A stretch of 64,000 bases of DNA, from positions 14,432,001 through 14,496,000 of the forward strand of contig NC_084813.1 of the NCBI RefSeq assembly GCF_963583255.1, given 5' to 3'. How positions within the stretch are numbered: the first letter of the stretch is position 1; each line of letters starts with the position of its first letter. The notes below the pieces were generated by a model, which searched no databases, was not told the origin of the DNA, and saw only the letters and a program-made list of their open reading frames with translations. Positions 41,102-52,430 of this stretch are shown here, in pieces. This stretch comes from Pyrus communis. Taxonomy: Eukaryota; Streptophyta; Magnoliopsida; Rosales; Rosaceae. The translations under genes were made by a program, and so were the position numbers.

Positions 41102-41472
41102 ACACTCCCCCTTAAGTGTGTAAATACTCAAGGTAGATTCCGCATCATGCAGAAGTTGAGGAAGTCGACTAGTCGGCACTGATTCTAAGGAACGACGCTT
41201 ATTCTCAATAAGGTAGGAACTTGCATAAGGAAATGAGTCTTACTAAAAAAATCCCAAGGCTATGGCAAAAACTCAAGTAGGGAAAAATCCATAGCCTAAG
41301 GAAAATTACGTGAGAAATGCAAAGTCAAAAGTAACGTCTACGAGACGTCATCAGGGATATGACCAGCCCAAGGTGGGTGCCTCGTTAAAACCTAGTTAGG
41401 TATCAAAAACCCAATGGGAAAAATGCTCCTAACTATAGGGAAAAAAAGTACATTAAGATCAAGAAAGTATCT

Positions 41473-42250
41473 TCAGGATACTCCCTTGAGTTTGACACAA
41501 TTCCAAAGAGAAATAGCAAAGTTACAACTCAGAAAGTTTACGCATACCAATTCTATGCATAAGCTTCTGAAATGTCGTCTTCGGCAGTGATTTGGTGAAA
41601 AGATCAGCCAGATTGTCTTGTGAACGGATTTGTGTGACTTCAATATTCTAATGCTCTTGTTGTTAATGTGAAAAGAAGAACTTTGGCACAATATGCTTGG
41701 TGTTGTCTCATTTTATGTAACCCTTCTTAAGCTATTCGATGCATGCTGCATCGTCTTAAAAAATCATCGTCGGGACACCAACGGCGGGATAAAGATTGTT
41801 GGAGTTTTGAATATGCCCTACTACTGCTCTCAACTAAAAGCATTCCTGATTTGCTTCATGTAAGGCGAGAATTTCAGCACGAAGCAACAACTAAGGTCTG
41901 TTTAGTTGACCTGCATGAGATTGCGATGCCTCCAACGATAAAGACATAACCCGTTTGAGAACACGCCTTGTGCGGATCAGATAAGTAGCTTGCATCAGCA
42001 TAACCAACAAGTCAAGAAGTAAAGGGTACAACATCACTCGAGGATTCGTAGGGATAGAACAAGCCCAAATTCGTAGTACCTTTAAGATAACGGAAAATGT
42101 CTTTCAAGCCAGTCCAATGTCTGCGTGTTGGTGCATTACTGTATCTTGCCAAAAGATTAACAACGGAGGAGATGTCGGGTCTAGTGCATTGAACTAAGTA
42201 CAATAAAACGCCTTTCGCACTTAGATAAGGAACTTCAGGCTCTAAATCTC
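41473..42250 (-). pseudogene. Copia RNase H (degenerate)
   Basis: Minus-strand blocks: MYLVQCTRPDISSVVNLLAR (about 42200), a YADASYLSDPHKA-type block around 41990, an EILALHEA-type segment near 41870 and a terminal DNLADLFTKSLP-type block near 41600. They follow the Ty1/copia RNase H order. Several stops interrupt it. Not functional. Confidence 0.75.
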
Positions 42251-42280
42251 TTCATCATCCTCCTTCAAATGGAAGGGATC

Positions 42281-43468
42281 TCATTTTGCATCTAGCGATT
42301 GAACGACCATAGGAGTACTCGAAGGCTTCGCTTTATCCTCATTAAAGCGGTGCGACACCTTCTGGTTGTTATTCAATTGATGTACTAGGATTTCATCCGA
42401 ACAATGCTCTATCTCGAGATCAAGACAGTATTGAGTCTCACCTAGATCTTTCATCTCAAATCTCGACTTCAAGTGCGTGGTAGTTCTTGTGAGCTCTTCA
42501 GGAGTTCTAATAAGGTTCATGTCATCGACATATACTGCAACAATCGAAAATCCAAAATTTGACTTCTTAATGAACACACAAGGGCATAGTTCGTTGTTTA
42601 CATATCCCTGACTAGTCAAATACTCACTCAAACGATTATAATACATTCTTCCAGATTGCTTTAAATTGTAGAGTGAACTCTTCAGCCGAATTGAGAGCAT
42701 GCTTCAGGGTTTGGAAATATTTGAACTAGTCAATGTAAGTCATTCGGGAACTTTCATATAGATTTCCGTATCAAGATCCCCATAGAGATATGCGATTACT
42801 ACGTCCATTAGTTGCATATCCAGTTTTTTGGAAACTACCAAACTGATAAGGTAACGAAAATTAATCACATCCACAACGGGTGAATAAGTTTCATCATAGA
42901 TAATCCTGAGGCATTGTGAGAAGCCTTGTGCAACAAGATGAGCTTTGTAACGCACAATTTTGTTATTCTCATTACACTTCCGAACGAAAAACCACTTGTA
43001 ACCAACGGGCTTCATATGTAGAGGAGTATGAGCTATATATCCAAACAACTTACGTTTCACAAGCGAATCGAGTTCAATTTGGATTGCTTGTTTCCAATTT
43101 GACCAATAAGTTATACGTCGACATTCATCAACAGAATGTGGTTCATTGTCATTGCTCAACATGATCTTAGTAGCTACTGCATATGCTAATGCATCGTCAA
43201 CAATCATCTCATTTCTACGCCACATATCATTTAAGCTAGCATAATAAACCGGAATCTCGTGATTCTCAAGAGAATGATTCGTCTTTTCAAGGACACTTCC
43301 ATAATCTAGAATTTCCTTATGAGTTGGATAGAATGAGTAAGCGACAGTTGGATTCACAGTAAGTTCTTCAGGACCTTGTGCCGTGGGTTTCCTCTTCCGG
43401 GGGTGTGAATTCTTTGAACCAAGGGGTCTGCCACACTTTTGTGTAGGGGCAGATGATTGGCTAGCCAC
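42281..43468 (-). pseudogene. Copia reverse transcriptase (degenerate, one main break)
   Basis: Two minus-strand frames. 43468-42740 carries WKQAIQIELDSL, PVGYKWFFVRKCNENN and the ARLVAQGF-type block AHLVAQGFSQ, then DETYSPVVDVINFRYLISL. 42700-42281 carries SSLYNLKQSGRMYYNRL and catalytic VAVYVDDMN. The break at 42700-42740 lies between YGDLDTEIYMKVPE and the LKSSLYNLKQ block. The order is that of Ty1/copia RT. The lineage within copia was not determined. Confidence 0.85.
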
Positions 43469-43630
43469 TAATGTATGTTGATCACCAAGATTGGCATCTC
43501 GGGCCTCCAGAAGGGAAGTTCATCGTACATTTGGTACATCCATCTTTACAAGCGTATTCACAGCTGAAATATGTGATATTGTCATGCGCACTAGATCGGT
43601 GAAAGCATCTGGCATGCTTTGAGCTATGCT

Positions 43631-44720
43631 CTAGAGATCTAATATGCATTGTACTTCAGTTGCAGACTGAGCGGTGCGGGGATCTAAATGAGACAAAGTG
43701 GGAGTCGTCCACGATAATTCGTGTTGCTTTTTAGGAACGTTGACGTTCTTATCTCCCCCTAACAATAGGAAGATTGTCTCATAGAAATGACAATCCGGGA
43801 AACGAGCGGTAAACAGATCACCTGTCAAAGGTTCTAAGTAACGAATAATCAAAGAGAATCATATCCGACATAGATTCCCATCCTTCGCTGAGATCCTAAT
43901 TTTGTACGTAAGGGCGGCGAGATCGGCACATATATTGCACAACCAAATACGCACATATGCGATATGTTGGGTTCGTATCCGGTAACCAACTAAAGGGCAA
44001 TAAATGGTTGTGTCGCAATAGGCCTCAGGCGGACCAACTTTGATGCGTGCAATATTGCGTGGCCCCAAGCAGCGATCGAGAGCTTGGTATGTATATCCAA
44101 CGATCGAGCAATCATTTGTAAGCGCTTAATGAAAACCTTTGCCATGTTGTTCTGGGTGTGAACATGGGGTACAAAATGTTCAACTTCAACCCCAACCAAC
44201 ATGCAATAGTCATCAAAAGTTTTAGATGTGAATTCTCCAGCATTATCCAATCGAATATATTTGATCGGATAATTAGGGTCGTGAGCCCTGAGCTTAGTAA
44301 CTTGAGCCAATAGTTTGGAGAATGCAGCGTTTTTTGTGGACAACAAGCACATGTGTGACCAACATGTGAAAGCGTTAACCAAAACCATAATGTATCTAAA
44401 TGGTCCGCAATGAGGGTGAATCGGTCCACAAATGTCCCCCTGAATCCGTTATAGAAAAATGGGAAGATTCGAACGAATCTTGTCATAAGAAGGCTTAGTA
44501 ATAAGCTTTCCCATTGAACATGTTTGACATACGATTCCTTGGATCAAACTAAACTTCAGGTTAGTGGATGCCCGTGTGAAGATTTGAGGATACGGCGCAT
44601 CGCTATTCGTCCAAGATGTCCCAAACGATCATGCCAAAGTGTAATTTCATGCGCAGTCCCAGTGGTAGGGCCGGCCATATAGTGGCACATGCACAAAACT
44701 TAAACTCCATTTTCTACGTG
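43631..44720 (-). pseudogene. Copia integrase (degenerate)
   Basis: Minus-strand frames contain a GHLGRIAMRRILK-type gag-pre-integrase segment (about 44590-44640), CQTCSMGK of the zinc-binding domain (about 44510-44540), and core motifs YIRLDNAGEFTSKTFDDYC and PHVHTQNNMAKVFIKRL. The latter stands where HTQNGLAE is usual, so the catalytic Glu context is altered. The C-terminal region is broken up around 43860. Confidence 0.8.
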
Positions 44721-46562
44721 GGTTTCAGCATGGTAATTGTTATCTCTAATGTCCTTGAAACTTAACAATGTTCTTCCAGAACGTGGATAATAGAGTGCCT
44801 CAGAAATGGTCAAGATTGTACAATTGGACAACATTATACATGCCTTACCGTATCCTTCAATCAGATTGGATGGCCCTAAGAGGGTTGTCAGAGGTGCATA
44901 GGTATGAAGTTAGTGAAATAGATGCGTTCACGCAAAACTGTGTGCGTGGTTGCACTATCTGCCAGACAACTAACTTTCCGACTAGTCATACCTAGAAAGA
45001 AAAATTAATTTGAATCGGTCACATGCATAAAAGTTCTAAACAAAATAGATGGGCAAGATGTGGTTAGTGTAATGGAGAAAAATCAATCCATTCACATAAG
45101 AGTAGAAGATACAGGTTCTAATAGACATGTATTAGTTTAATTTTGCATGAAAAAACTTCAGGTTTTCATGGGTGATGTTTTAAAATGAAAACTTCAGGTT
45201 TTCAAAAAAGGCATGTTTATAAGAAACTTCAAGTTTCAAAATAATGATGATCTTCAGGTTCATATATTCCTGCAGGTAAACACAAATATATATACAGAAA
45301 TATGCAACAAGAATATGCAAAAATAGAACTTTTAGGTCTATAATTATAATTGAATTAATTATTTCGAGTTCGGGGCAAATTAAAGTGTGGGTGAAAAAAT
45401 ATAAACTCATTGGGCCTAAAATAATTAGGCAAATAAAACTTGGGGCCAAAAAATATAGGGCAAAGCCCACATAGTGGCTTAAAAAAATGGTGTCGTGGAT
45501 CCCAGGCCCTAGGGTGGGCTGGGTTTGGTCTTGGGGTGGGATTGCATACCCACGGGGAGAGGAGAACAAAATAGGCCATATCAGGTGGGCCTAAATTTTT
45601 TTATTTTTTTTTTCCCTTCTTGGCAGGCTGGGAAGCTCCAAAGCCCAACGGGCTGAAGCTGTCACTGAGAATGAGCCAAGCCTAAGAAAGGCTTGGGTTG
45701 TGGAACCAAACACCCCAACATGTGATGGGTGCATTTCGCCGGAGAAGAACGCCGAACCTGTCACTCTTAGCGGTGGTTTGGGGTTTATTAGGACTCGGGT
45801 TGAGTCATGGTGGTTGTTGATGACCATGGTGGTGAACGGAGATGATGTAATCTCAATGTTATAATAACCAAACCTTAGAAAATTTAAATTGGATTTTTGA
45901 ACAAATTCCGATGAGATTTAATCAAATCTCGGTCCTAATTCCGTTGGGGACGACTTCGGGTCGTTGGTGTTGATAACCAAAAGGGTCAGGGTGATGGCTA
46001 CAGGTTATACCCATGGTGATCATGGACAGAGACACCATCAATGGTGTCGAGTTTTCTAGGTTGTGAAGCTTGGAGCTTTTGGCTCCGTGGTTCTCAGCTT
46101 GGCGCAACATCAGATCTCAGGCTGCAGGCCTGGGTGATGTCGGGGGTTCGAAGAACCCTAAGTTCCCAATCGCAAATTTATTTTTTTATTTTTTTATTTT
46201 TTCAATTCAATTCATATATAATTCAATTCAAAATATATTCAATTTGATGCATATGCAATTCAATAATTCTAATGCATGTACATATATTTGATGCAATTCA
46301 TGGCAAATATCAAATTCACATAATTCAATAATTATGAATATAATGCATACACAATTTATGTAGAATCTAAAATTGGAAAAACCCAAAGTTGGGTCATGCA
46401 TTATGGTGAATGTTCATGCTATCAGGGCTGCAAAAATATCGAGATAAAAACCGTTGTTTTGAAAGAACTTGATTGCGTGATGATATGGATGAACTGGTTT
46501 GATGCAGAAAAATTCTTCAAGGTCAGATTCCTAAGCGTAGTGGCAGGAACGTGTTGATAACA
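44721..46562 (-). other. Leader and gag-equivalent region of the copia element
   Basis: No gag capsid or zinc knuckle was recognisable on the minus strand. Landmarks are repeats of AAACTTCAGGTTTTCA (45145-45260) and an AT-rich stretch with ATGCAATTCA repeats (46190-46350). Gag appears lost or decayed. The primer-binding tract TGTTATCAACACG is at 46550-46562. Confidence 0.5.
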
Positions 46563-46820
46563 TGTTGTAGCCTATTTTATCTGACAAGACTAAAGGGGGC
46601 CGGCGGCAAGGGTAAAGAAATTGAGAGAAATGTGTTTGTAGAGTTGTAGGGGAATGTGTGTTGTTATCCCTCCTACATTGTGCCTTTATTTATAATAGTA
46701 AAATGAGAGAAGATATTCCTTCTTCTCCAAGTAATACAAGTTGTAATAGGAAATGATAACTAGAATCAAATCTAATCTAGGATTTACACAATCACACTTA
46801 AACTAGGAATGTTTAATACA
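46563..46820 (-). repeat. 5' LTR of copia element
   Basis: 258 bp, with a 3-bp indel near the plus-strand 3' end (TTTAATACA versus TTTACA) and several base differences from the left LTR. TSD GGTTT follows at 46821-46825. Confidence 0.88.
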
Positions 46821-46825
46821 GGTTT

Positions 46826-47371
46826 AAATTATGATCAATAATCTAAATTGGTTTCCCTTGCTCAGAAATTGAAATTCAATATATACTAAAACCCAAAATC
46901 AACTAAATTACTGTTCATAAGCACAATCTTTTCCTAATTTTACCCTTGCATTTTTGCTCTAATTCTGATTATGTCTTCAGACATCATATATATACCGTAT
47001 TTCTTTCTAATTTTCTTTTTTTCTTCCTTCTCCCTTTTCTCTTACCTCTTGCTCTTGTCCTTGTGACTTAGCTGGTGACGACTGACCACAAAACAGCCAG
47101 AAACAAACTCTCCTCACACTCAATTTAACTTTCAAATCGATTTCTAGAAATTCTTAGCCATTTTCAATTAAGCAGTTAGGGTTTTGGTGCCCTAAGATCG
47201 ACAAGCTGTTTTTGGCTGAATACCGACGAATCGAACTTCCACGTTACCACCAATCGTCTTCTGTTCACATTAGGGACTAAAAACACCCGTTGCATGCCTA
47301 TATTTGTGACGGTTCCAACGTGATATTTTAGAACTATCGAGCTTCATGGTTACAACATATGACAGCCCAAT
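46826..47371. other. Unassigned AT-rich region with TATA-like motif
   Basis: No coding region was found. ATATATATACCG (46985-46996) is followed by a CT-rich leader-like stretch and GTTAGGGTTTTGGTGCCCTA, which could be an LTR or gene-promoter remnant. A plus-strand gene was not recognised. Confidence 0.35.
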
Positions 47372-47379
47372 CAACTGCC

Positions 47380-47849
47380 CATGGCCGGCCTTGAGTATTT
47401 AGAGGCCTTGTGCAAAACTTAGATGGAGGCCCTTCATTTTTTTAATGTTATATTTTTTATTTTTATTTTTCAAAATTTTCATCTATAAAATTAAAATATT
47501 ACAAGCTATTGCAACAAAAATAAGTTGTTTGATTGGCCAGGTTTTTTTCCTTACCTTCAAAGGTCCTGAGTTCAATACACGTTGGATGCATTTTTGTTAT
47601 CTACTTTTTAAGTTTACAAATTTGCAAAAGCTTAAAAATAGCAAAGCAATATCATGGGGTTTGGAACCCAGCATATGGGCTATAAGGTAGAAGAGCTAAA
47701 CCGTTAGTGCTAGAACCACATATTTGATTGTCGTTTGCATCTAATCTATTTTATATGTATCTATATGCATGTAATGAAAATTTGGAGGCCCTTCCAAATC
47801 GGGGGCCCTGTGTGTTGGCACCTTTTGCACACCCTCATGGTCGGCTCTG
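47380..47849. mobile_element. hAT-like non-autonomous DNA element
   Basis: Ends CATGGCCGGCCTTGAG (47380) and, inverted, CAGAGCCGACCATGAG (from 47849) match at 12 of 16 positions. They are flanked by 8-bp near-repeats CAACTGCC (47372-47379) and CAACTTCC (47850-47857), 7 of 8 identical. An 8-bp target duplication with CA(G)...CCGGCC-type ends fits hAT elements. There is no transposase inside; the short plus-strand frame is not similar to anything I recognise. It is old, judging by the divergence. Confidence 0.65.
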
Positions 47850-47889
47850 CAACTTCCTAGAATGGGTGATTAATGGTTATAGTCGCAAT

Positions 47890-49410
47890 AATTCAAATCT
47901 TACAGGTATGCCTAACCATGTTATGTCTTGTTTTAAATGCCGGATAAAATTTTGAATAAGCTAAATAAGGAGTGCAAGGATTTCTTTTGGGGTAGAGATA
48001 GGAAGGTTTATCCCATTGCTTGGGATAGTGTGTGTACTCCCAAGAAATTCAGTGGCCTTGGAGTTAGTTGTCTAGATCAGTTTAATAATGCTTGTATAGT
48101 TAAGTTGGGTTGGAAGGTTTTAACGGATGAGAATAATTTGTGGGTGAGGTTAGTCAGAAGTAAGTACCTTCGAGAGGAGGATTTTTTTGGGAAATAAAGT
48201 TAGACAAAATTATTCTCTAAGAGCATTTTGAAGAGCAATGATGTCATTTTTAAGGGGATTAGGTGGAGAGTGGGTAGTGGCCATGACATATTGTTTTAGA
48301 CCCACAATTGGATTTTTCCTTATCCTCTCTTCCATATCTTACCTGATATTGATTCTCAAAATATTGATTGGAACTTGAGAGTGAGTGATTTCATTGTTAA
48401 TAATTGTTGGGACATGGAGAAACTAATCCAAGTAGTCTGTAATGACGTGATGAAAAAAATAGGCAATATTCTAATCCTTATTCTTGTCACCAAATATAAG
48501 ATCATTTGAGGTCCTACCACTAACAGTAAATTTTCCATTAAATCGGAAACTTGGATCCAAAATGGCTCTCTGGTGCAGTCAATTAGACATAAGGTGATCA
48601 ATAAAATGTGGAAGCTCAATATTCCTCCCAAAGTTAAAATGTTTGCTTGGTTGTTTATTAGAGAAAGACTACAAATGAGGAAAAAACTAAGTCGTTTTTT
48701 TTGTCTAATAATGATAGTCTGCCTCCTTTTTGCAATATGGATGAAAAGAACCAAATTCACTTATTTTGTTAAGTGTAGTATTTCTCGTCTCCTTTGGAAC
48801 TTGGTTTCTAATGCTCTTGATGTTGTTTATACTAATAACTTTGTTTCTGTTGTTGAGTGTATGGGTTCTCTAAATCATGTGGATAAGGAAGGTCTGAGTG
48901 AGCTCAGTTTGTTTTTATTATTATGTTGGTAAATTTGGAATGATAGAAATAATAAGGTTTTAAGAGGAGTAATGCTTACTCTGTGGAGATCTAAATTCTT
49001 GGCTCTGTCTTTGGGTGAAAGATATTTTAATTACAACAATAAGTGTACTAAGAAGATTTCAAATGATGAATTGACAAATAATAAATGGCATACACCGGAT
49101 AAGGATTTTGTTGAGTTAAATTTTGATGGTTCTGTAGCCGGGGTCAAGGCAGCGGATAGCTTTGCCATCAGGGAACATAATGAAATTCTTATTGCTGGTG
49201 GGGCTTTAAATCTTGACATAGCCCTTATTTTCGAAGTCGAAGCTAAAGGTCTAAGAGAGGGTCTAATGTTTGCCCTTAGAAAAGGTGTGTTGAAGATAAT
49301 GGTGAAAGGTGATTCCAAGCTGGTCATTCAGGTTGTGCAGGGAGTGTGCTCGATGCTGTGGAATCTGGAGCATACCATTGAAGATATTAAATGGACACCG
49401 ACCAAATTTA
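47890..49410 (+). pseudogene. LINE (plant L1-type) 3' half: RT tail, zf-RVT, RNase H
   Basis: Plus-strand blocks in order: NHVMSCFK (47910), ILNKLNKECKDFFWG and WDSVCTPKKFSGLGV (47945-48070), typical of the region after RT in plant LINEs. The zf-RVT block follows: MWKLNIPPKVKMFAWLF and RERLQMRKKLSRFF (48605-48700). The RNase H domain has ELNFDGS (first Asp), EVEAKGLREGL (Glu) and KGDSKLVIQV (Asp), at 49110-49330. Frames change several times. The RT catalytic core and endonuclease are missing (5' truncation). Coding is cut at 49415 by element C and resumes at 57641. Confidence 0.85.
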
Positions 49411-49415
49411 GTATT
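49411..49415. repeat. Target-site duplication of element C, left (GTATT)
   Basis: GTATT precedes TGATAGGAGC and recurs at 57641-57645. Confidence 0.92.
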
Positions 49416-51420
49416 TGATAGGAGCATATTCATGCGACTTAAATGGCTTGTTCTCGTGCATTTACGTTATGTTTCTTTAGTTATTTTAGTCCTTTATGCT
49501 TCTTTTGTGTGTTTTCAGGTTCTAAGGGCAAAGTATGCAAAAGGATGCCTTTTGGAGCCTTTTGGAGCAAATTAGAGATTGGAATGGATATCATATGCTT
49601 GGAGCCAAGAGGATGGACGAAATTGAAGGATTCCTCCTCCATTGCAGCCACATGCACATTCAATCATTCACACCAAAACCTTGCACATGCTTTCCCATTT
49701 CATTATTTATTCACCTTGCAGCCACTCCACATGCATTTCTAGCTTTTCCTTTGCATTCCCCCTTTAATCAACACACACATCCATTCACCACAGAAATAAG
49801 GCCTTTGTGCCAGAAATTCATCCATTCCAAACACTCTTCCATAAACTCATCCATTGCAGAAATGTAGACATCAAACCACCCTTGTGCCGTGCCTTCCCTA
49901 TTAATCCAAACACCACTCCCAAACCATTCACACCATCAAACTCACCTTAGACCTTGTGCCACAACGAAGAGGAAGAGAAGAGTGCCTAAACGTTCATACA
50001 ATTCAAGTTTGAGTTGTTGGAATGTTTAGGTGTTTCTTTGATTTCAATGTTTAATTTCAATGCTCTTTGTTTTGTACGAATGAGGAATGGATGATAAGAG
50101 GGCCTAAACGTTCATACAATTCAAGTTTGAGTTGTTGGAATGTTTAGGTGTTTCTTTGATTCTCTTTGTTTTGTACCATGAGGAACTAAACCCCCCTTGG
50201 TTAGGGGGTGATTCAAATATATGTTTATGCTTGCATTTTGATTTGAATACTTCTAATTGCGTTTCATAAGTTGTGGATTCAATTCGTTTCACTGTTTGAT
50301 TGATAACTTATTTATGTATGTTCATTGAGAGTGCACACTTAATTTTCATGCATGAATATGACGCTAGAATATAAGTGAGTTTCACCTAATAGTTACGAAC
50401 TTATATTCACAAGTAGTGGAGGTTGCTTATAAACAATCGCGTTAAACAAATTCTTGGCATAAGTTTCATGCGTATTCCATAGTAACGAATGCCTCGTCAA
50501 CACTTATAATTTTCATAGAGCGTAATGATTCTTGCTTGTACCTCTTCTATGCATTCATGTTGAGGACTTGTGGGGAATGTTTTGAATTGTTGTATGCGCT
50601 AACCCATCCAATTCAATAACGTTAGGAAGATTTGAAGGTTAATTAGTGCATCACGGTTAACCCGGGGTGTTGAGTTTCATGGTTTATTGAAATGCAATTG
50701 GAAATCATTTTATTATGCAAGTGTAACATATGTGAAGATGAACCCCTTAGCTAGCATTCATTCATTTCAATTCCATTCAATTCTATCACACATTCACATT
50801 TACATTTTGCTTTAATTTACAATCTGTGCAATTTAATTTAATTTCGTATAAACCTCAATCCCCCTTTACTTTATTGTCCAATTTAGTTAGAAAGTGTCTT
50901 AGTTTATGTTTCTAAGTGTTTTGATTCAATTTATTTCCCAATTTCGTCCAAATTCACCAAAGTGCTCAAAACTGCCCAGAAAGTGATTTTGAGGTAGTTT
51001 TGAGTGTTTTGGGTGATGTTTGAGTCTTTTGGTTTGTTTTAATGTTTTAAGTGTTTAGTTTTACATTCTTTGAGTTAGTTTAGTGTTTTATATTGTGTTT
51101 TTACGTTCTTGAGTCAAGTTATTACTTAATTTCGTCCAAATTTGTGTTTGTGCTCAAATCTGCCCAGAAAGTGGTTTTTAGGCAGATTTGAGTGTGTTTG
51201 TGTTGTTTTGAGTCTTTTGGTTTGTCTTAGTGTTTTAAAGTTTAGTTTTGCATTCTTTGAGTCTAGTATAGTGTTTCATATTGTTATTTTACGTTTTTGA
51301 GTCAAATCCAAGTGGTTAACAATCCCTCCTAATCCCCGGTCCAGAACAATCCCTACTTATACATATACTACAATTTGACGAAAAGAGGGTTTAATTTGTG
51401 TGCGTATAAATCTCGCATCA
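49416..51420 (+). repeat. 5' LTR of element C (2005 bp)
   Basis: Contains a tandem duplication of about 118 bp (GCCTAAACGTTCATACAATT at 49984 and 50102) and an imperfect tandem duplication of about 185 bp in its 3' part (CTGCCCAGAAAGTG at about 50972 and 51158). Both are present in each LTR, so they predate insertion. Confidence 0.93.
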
Positions 51421-51442
51421 AATTTTGGCGCCGTTGCCGGGG
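51421..51442 (+). other. Primer-binding tract of element C
   Basis: AATTTTGGCGCCGTTGCCGG follows the LTR end directly and is identical to that of B. Confidence 0.8.
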
Positions 51443-51651
51443 ATTAGAAAATTTGCTAATCCCTTGGATTGTTTTATTTTTGTTTGTTTTTATTCCAGAT
51501 TCTTAACCAGTGTTTTGTTTCTTGTTTTAGGTACTAGTTCATGACTCGGAGTTCTCATCCGATTCGTGAACATATCCTGGAGTGATTGGGTTCTTCGTCC
51601 GGCTGCAAGACGTAAAAGAAAGCGCTACTTGGGAGGCAACCCAATGCACTG
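51443..51651 (+). other. Leader with residual Athila 3' motif in element C
   Basis: A TTTTAGGTACTAG segment, also seen before gag in B, is followed by a vestigial ATG frame (MTRSSHPIREHILE, then stop). Next comes GAAAGCGCTACTTGGGAGGC at 51608, the landmark that follows integrase in the Athila element (36527). Gag and pol between these two points have been deleted. Confidence 0.65.

Positions 51652-51685
<34 letters not shown>
51652..51685. repeat. Poly(A) tract (poly(T) relative to antisense gene), copy C
   Basis: About 34 A, 43 bp beyond the stop codon of the minus-strand gene, in the same place as in A and B. Confidence 0.85.
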
Positions 51686-51686
<1 letters not shown>

Positions 51687-51728
51687 CATATATTAAATAA
51701 AATACTAAACATGGAGAAAGATGGAGCT

Positions 51729-52430
51729 TCACAAAGGTTGTTTACGTGAAGCCCCACTACGAGGCGTCGGAGCGGAAGGCATAGAAGCAGAAGGCTTTGA
51801 AGCGGAAGGCATAGAAGCGGAAGGCATCGGAGCGGGAGGCATAGAAGCAGAATGCATCGGAGCGGGAGGCATCGGAGCTAGAGCATTCCAGGCCTCAATA
51901 CTTAGCCAAACGCTGGATGACCCAGGAAAAAGGTGCCTCTGGAGATAAGACGAAAACCTTTGACGGTCACTGTGAATCCGACCTTCAGACTCTTGCAGCT
52001 CATCAAGCTTCCTCTTCATGCCCGTCGAATAGTTGTTGGCAAGCACGTGCAAACTTCTATTCTCGTACTTAAGCTGCTGGATCTCTTGCTTAAGACTTTC
52101 CACCTCTGCCATCAATGATTCCACCTGACGGGAGCGGGCAAGCAGGCGTTGGCCCATGTTGGACACAGAACTCGCACACTGAACACTAAGTGCGAGGGAC
52201 TCTTGAACGGCCAACTCATCGGACCGTCCTGACAGCAGCCTACTATCTTTTGGAGTGAGGAGGTTCCTAGCTACTATTGTAGCTGTTGTGGCGTCCTGCA
52301 TCACGGAGTCTTCACCTGTAAGAAGACCGTTAGAAGATAAGAAAGAAGGGCGCCATACGTTACCTTGACGCGGCGCGCCCGTATCACTGCTAAGGCTCAA
52401 TTCCAAGCTAAGGTTCGATGAGTTTGCCAT
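51729..52430 (-). CDS. Antisense coiled-coil accessory protein, copy C (233 aa)
   Basis: Intact minus-strand frame in a plus-strand element, starting MANSSNLSLELSLSSD. The core (MQDATTATIVARNLL, KDSRLLSGRSDELAVQES) and coiled coil (VESLMAEVESLKQEIQQL) match copies A and B almost exactly. The C-terminal tail is the longest of the three, with about ten five-residue units of the MPPAP, MPSAS or KPSAS kind, before RSGASRKQPL. Because C has lost gag and pol but keeps this frame open, it is the only candidate gene of the element. Function unknown; nuclear or cytoplasmic location cannot be predicted. Confidence 0.75.
   Translation of the reverse strand: MANSSNLSLELSLSSDTGAPRQGNVWRPSFLSSNGLLTGEDSVMQDATTATIVARNLLTPKDSRLLSGRSDELAVQESLALSVQCASSVSNMGQRLLARSRQVESLMAEVESLKQEIQQLKYENRSLHVLANNYSTGMKRKLDELQESEGRIHSDRQRFSSYLQRHLFPGSSSVWLSIEAWNALAPMPPAPMHSASMPPAPMPSASMPSASKPSASMPSAPTPRSGASRKQPL

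Larger units (their letters stand above)
40847..46820 (-). mobile_element. Copia element with degenerate pol, TSD GGTTT
   Basis: LTRs at 40847-41101 (255 bp) and 46563-46820 (258 bp) start TGTTGTAG and end TTTACA or TTTAATACA on the plus strand. GGTTT at 40842-40846 recurs at 46821-46825. The minus-strand order is 5' LTR (right), primer-binding TGTTATCAACACG, a long non-coding leader, integrase, RT and RNase H, then polypurine AAGGGGGAGTGT beside the left LTR. Integrase before RT is the Ty1/copia order. Gag was not recognised. The copies differ at several positions, so it is older than A, B and C. Confidence 0.9.

Noticed and set aside
47445..47690. Plus-strand frame inside the hAT-like element
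   Set aside because: AT-rich, no transposase motif, contained in a non-autonomous element.
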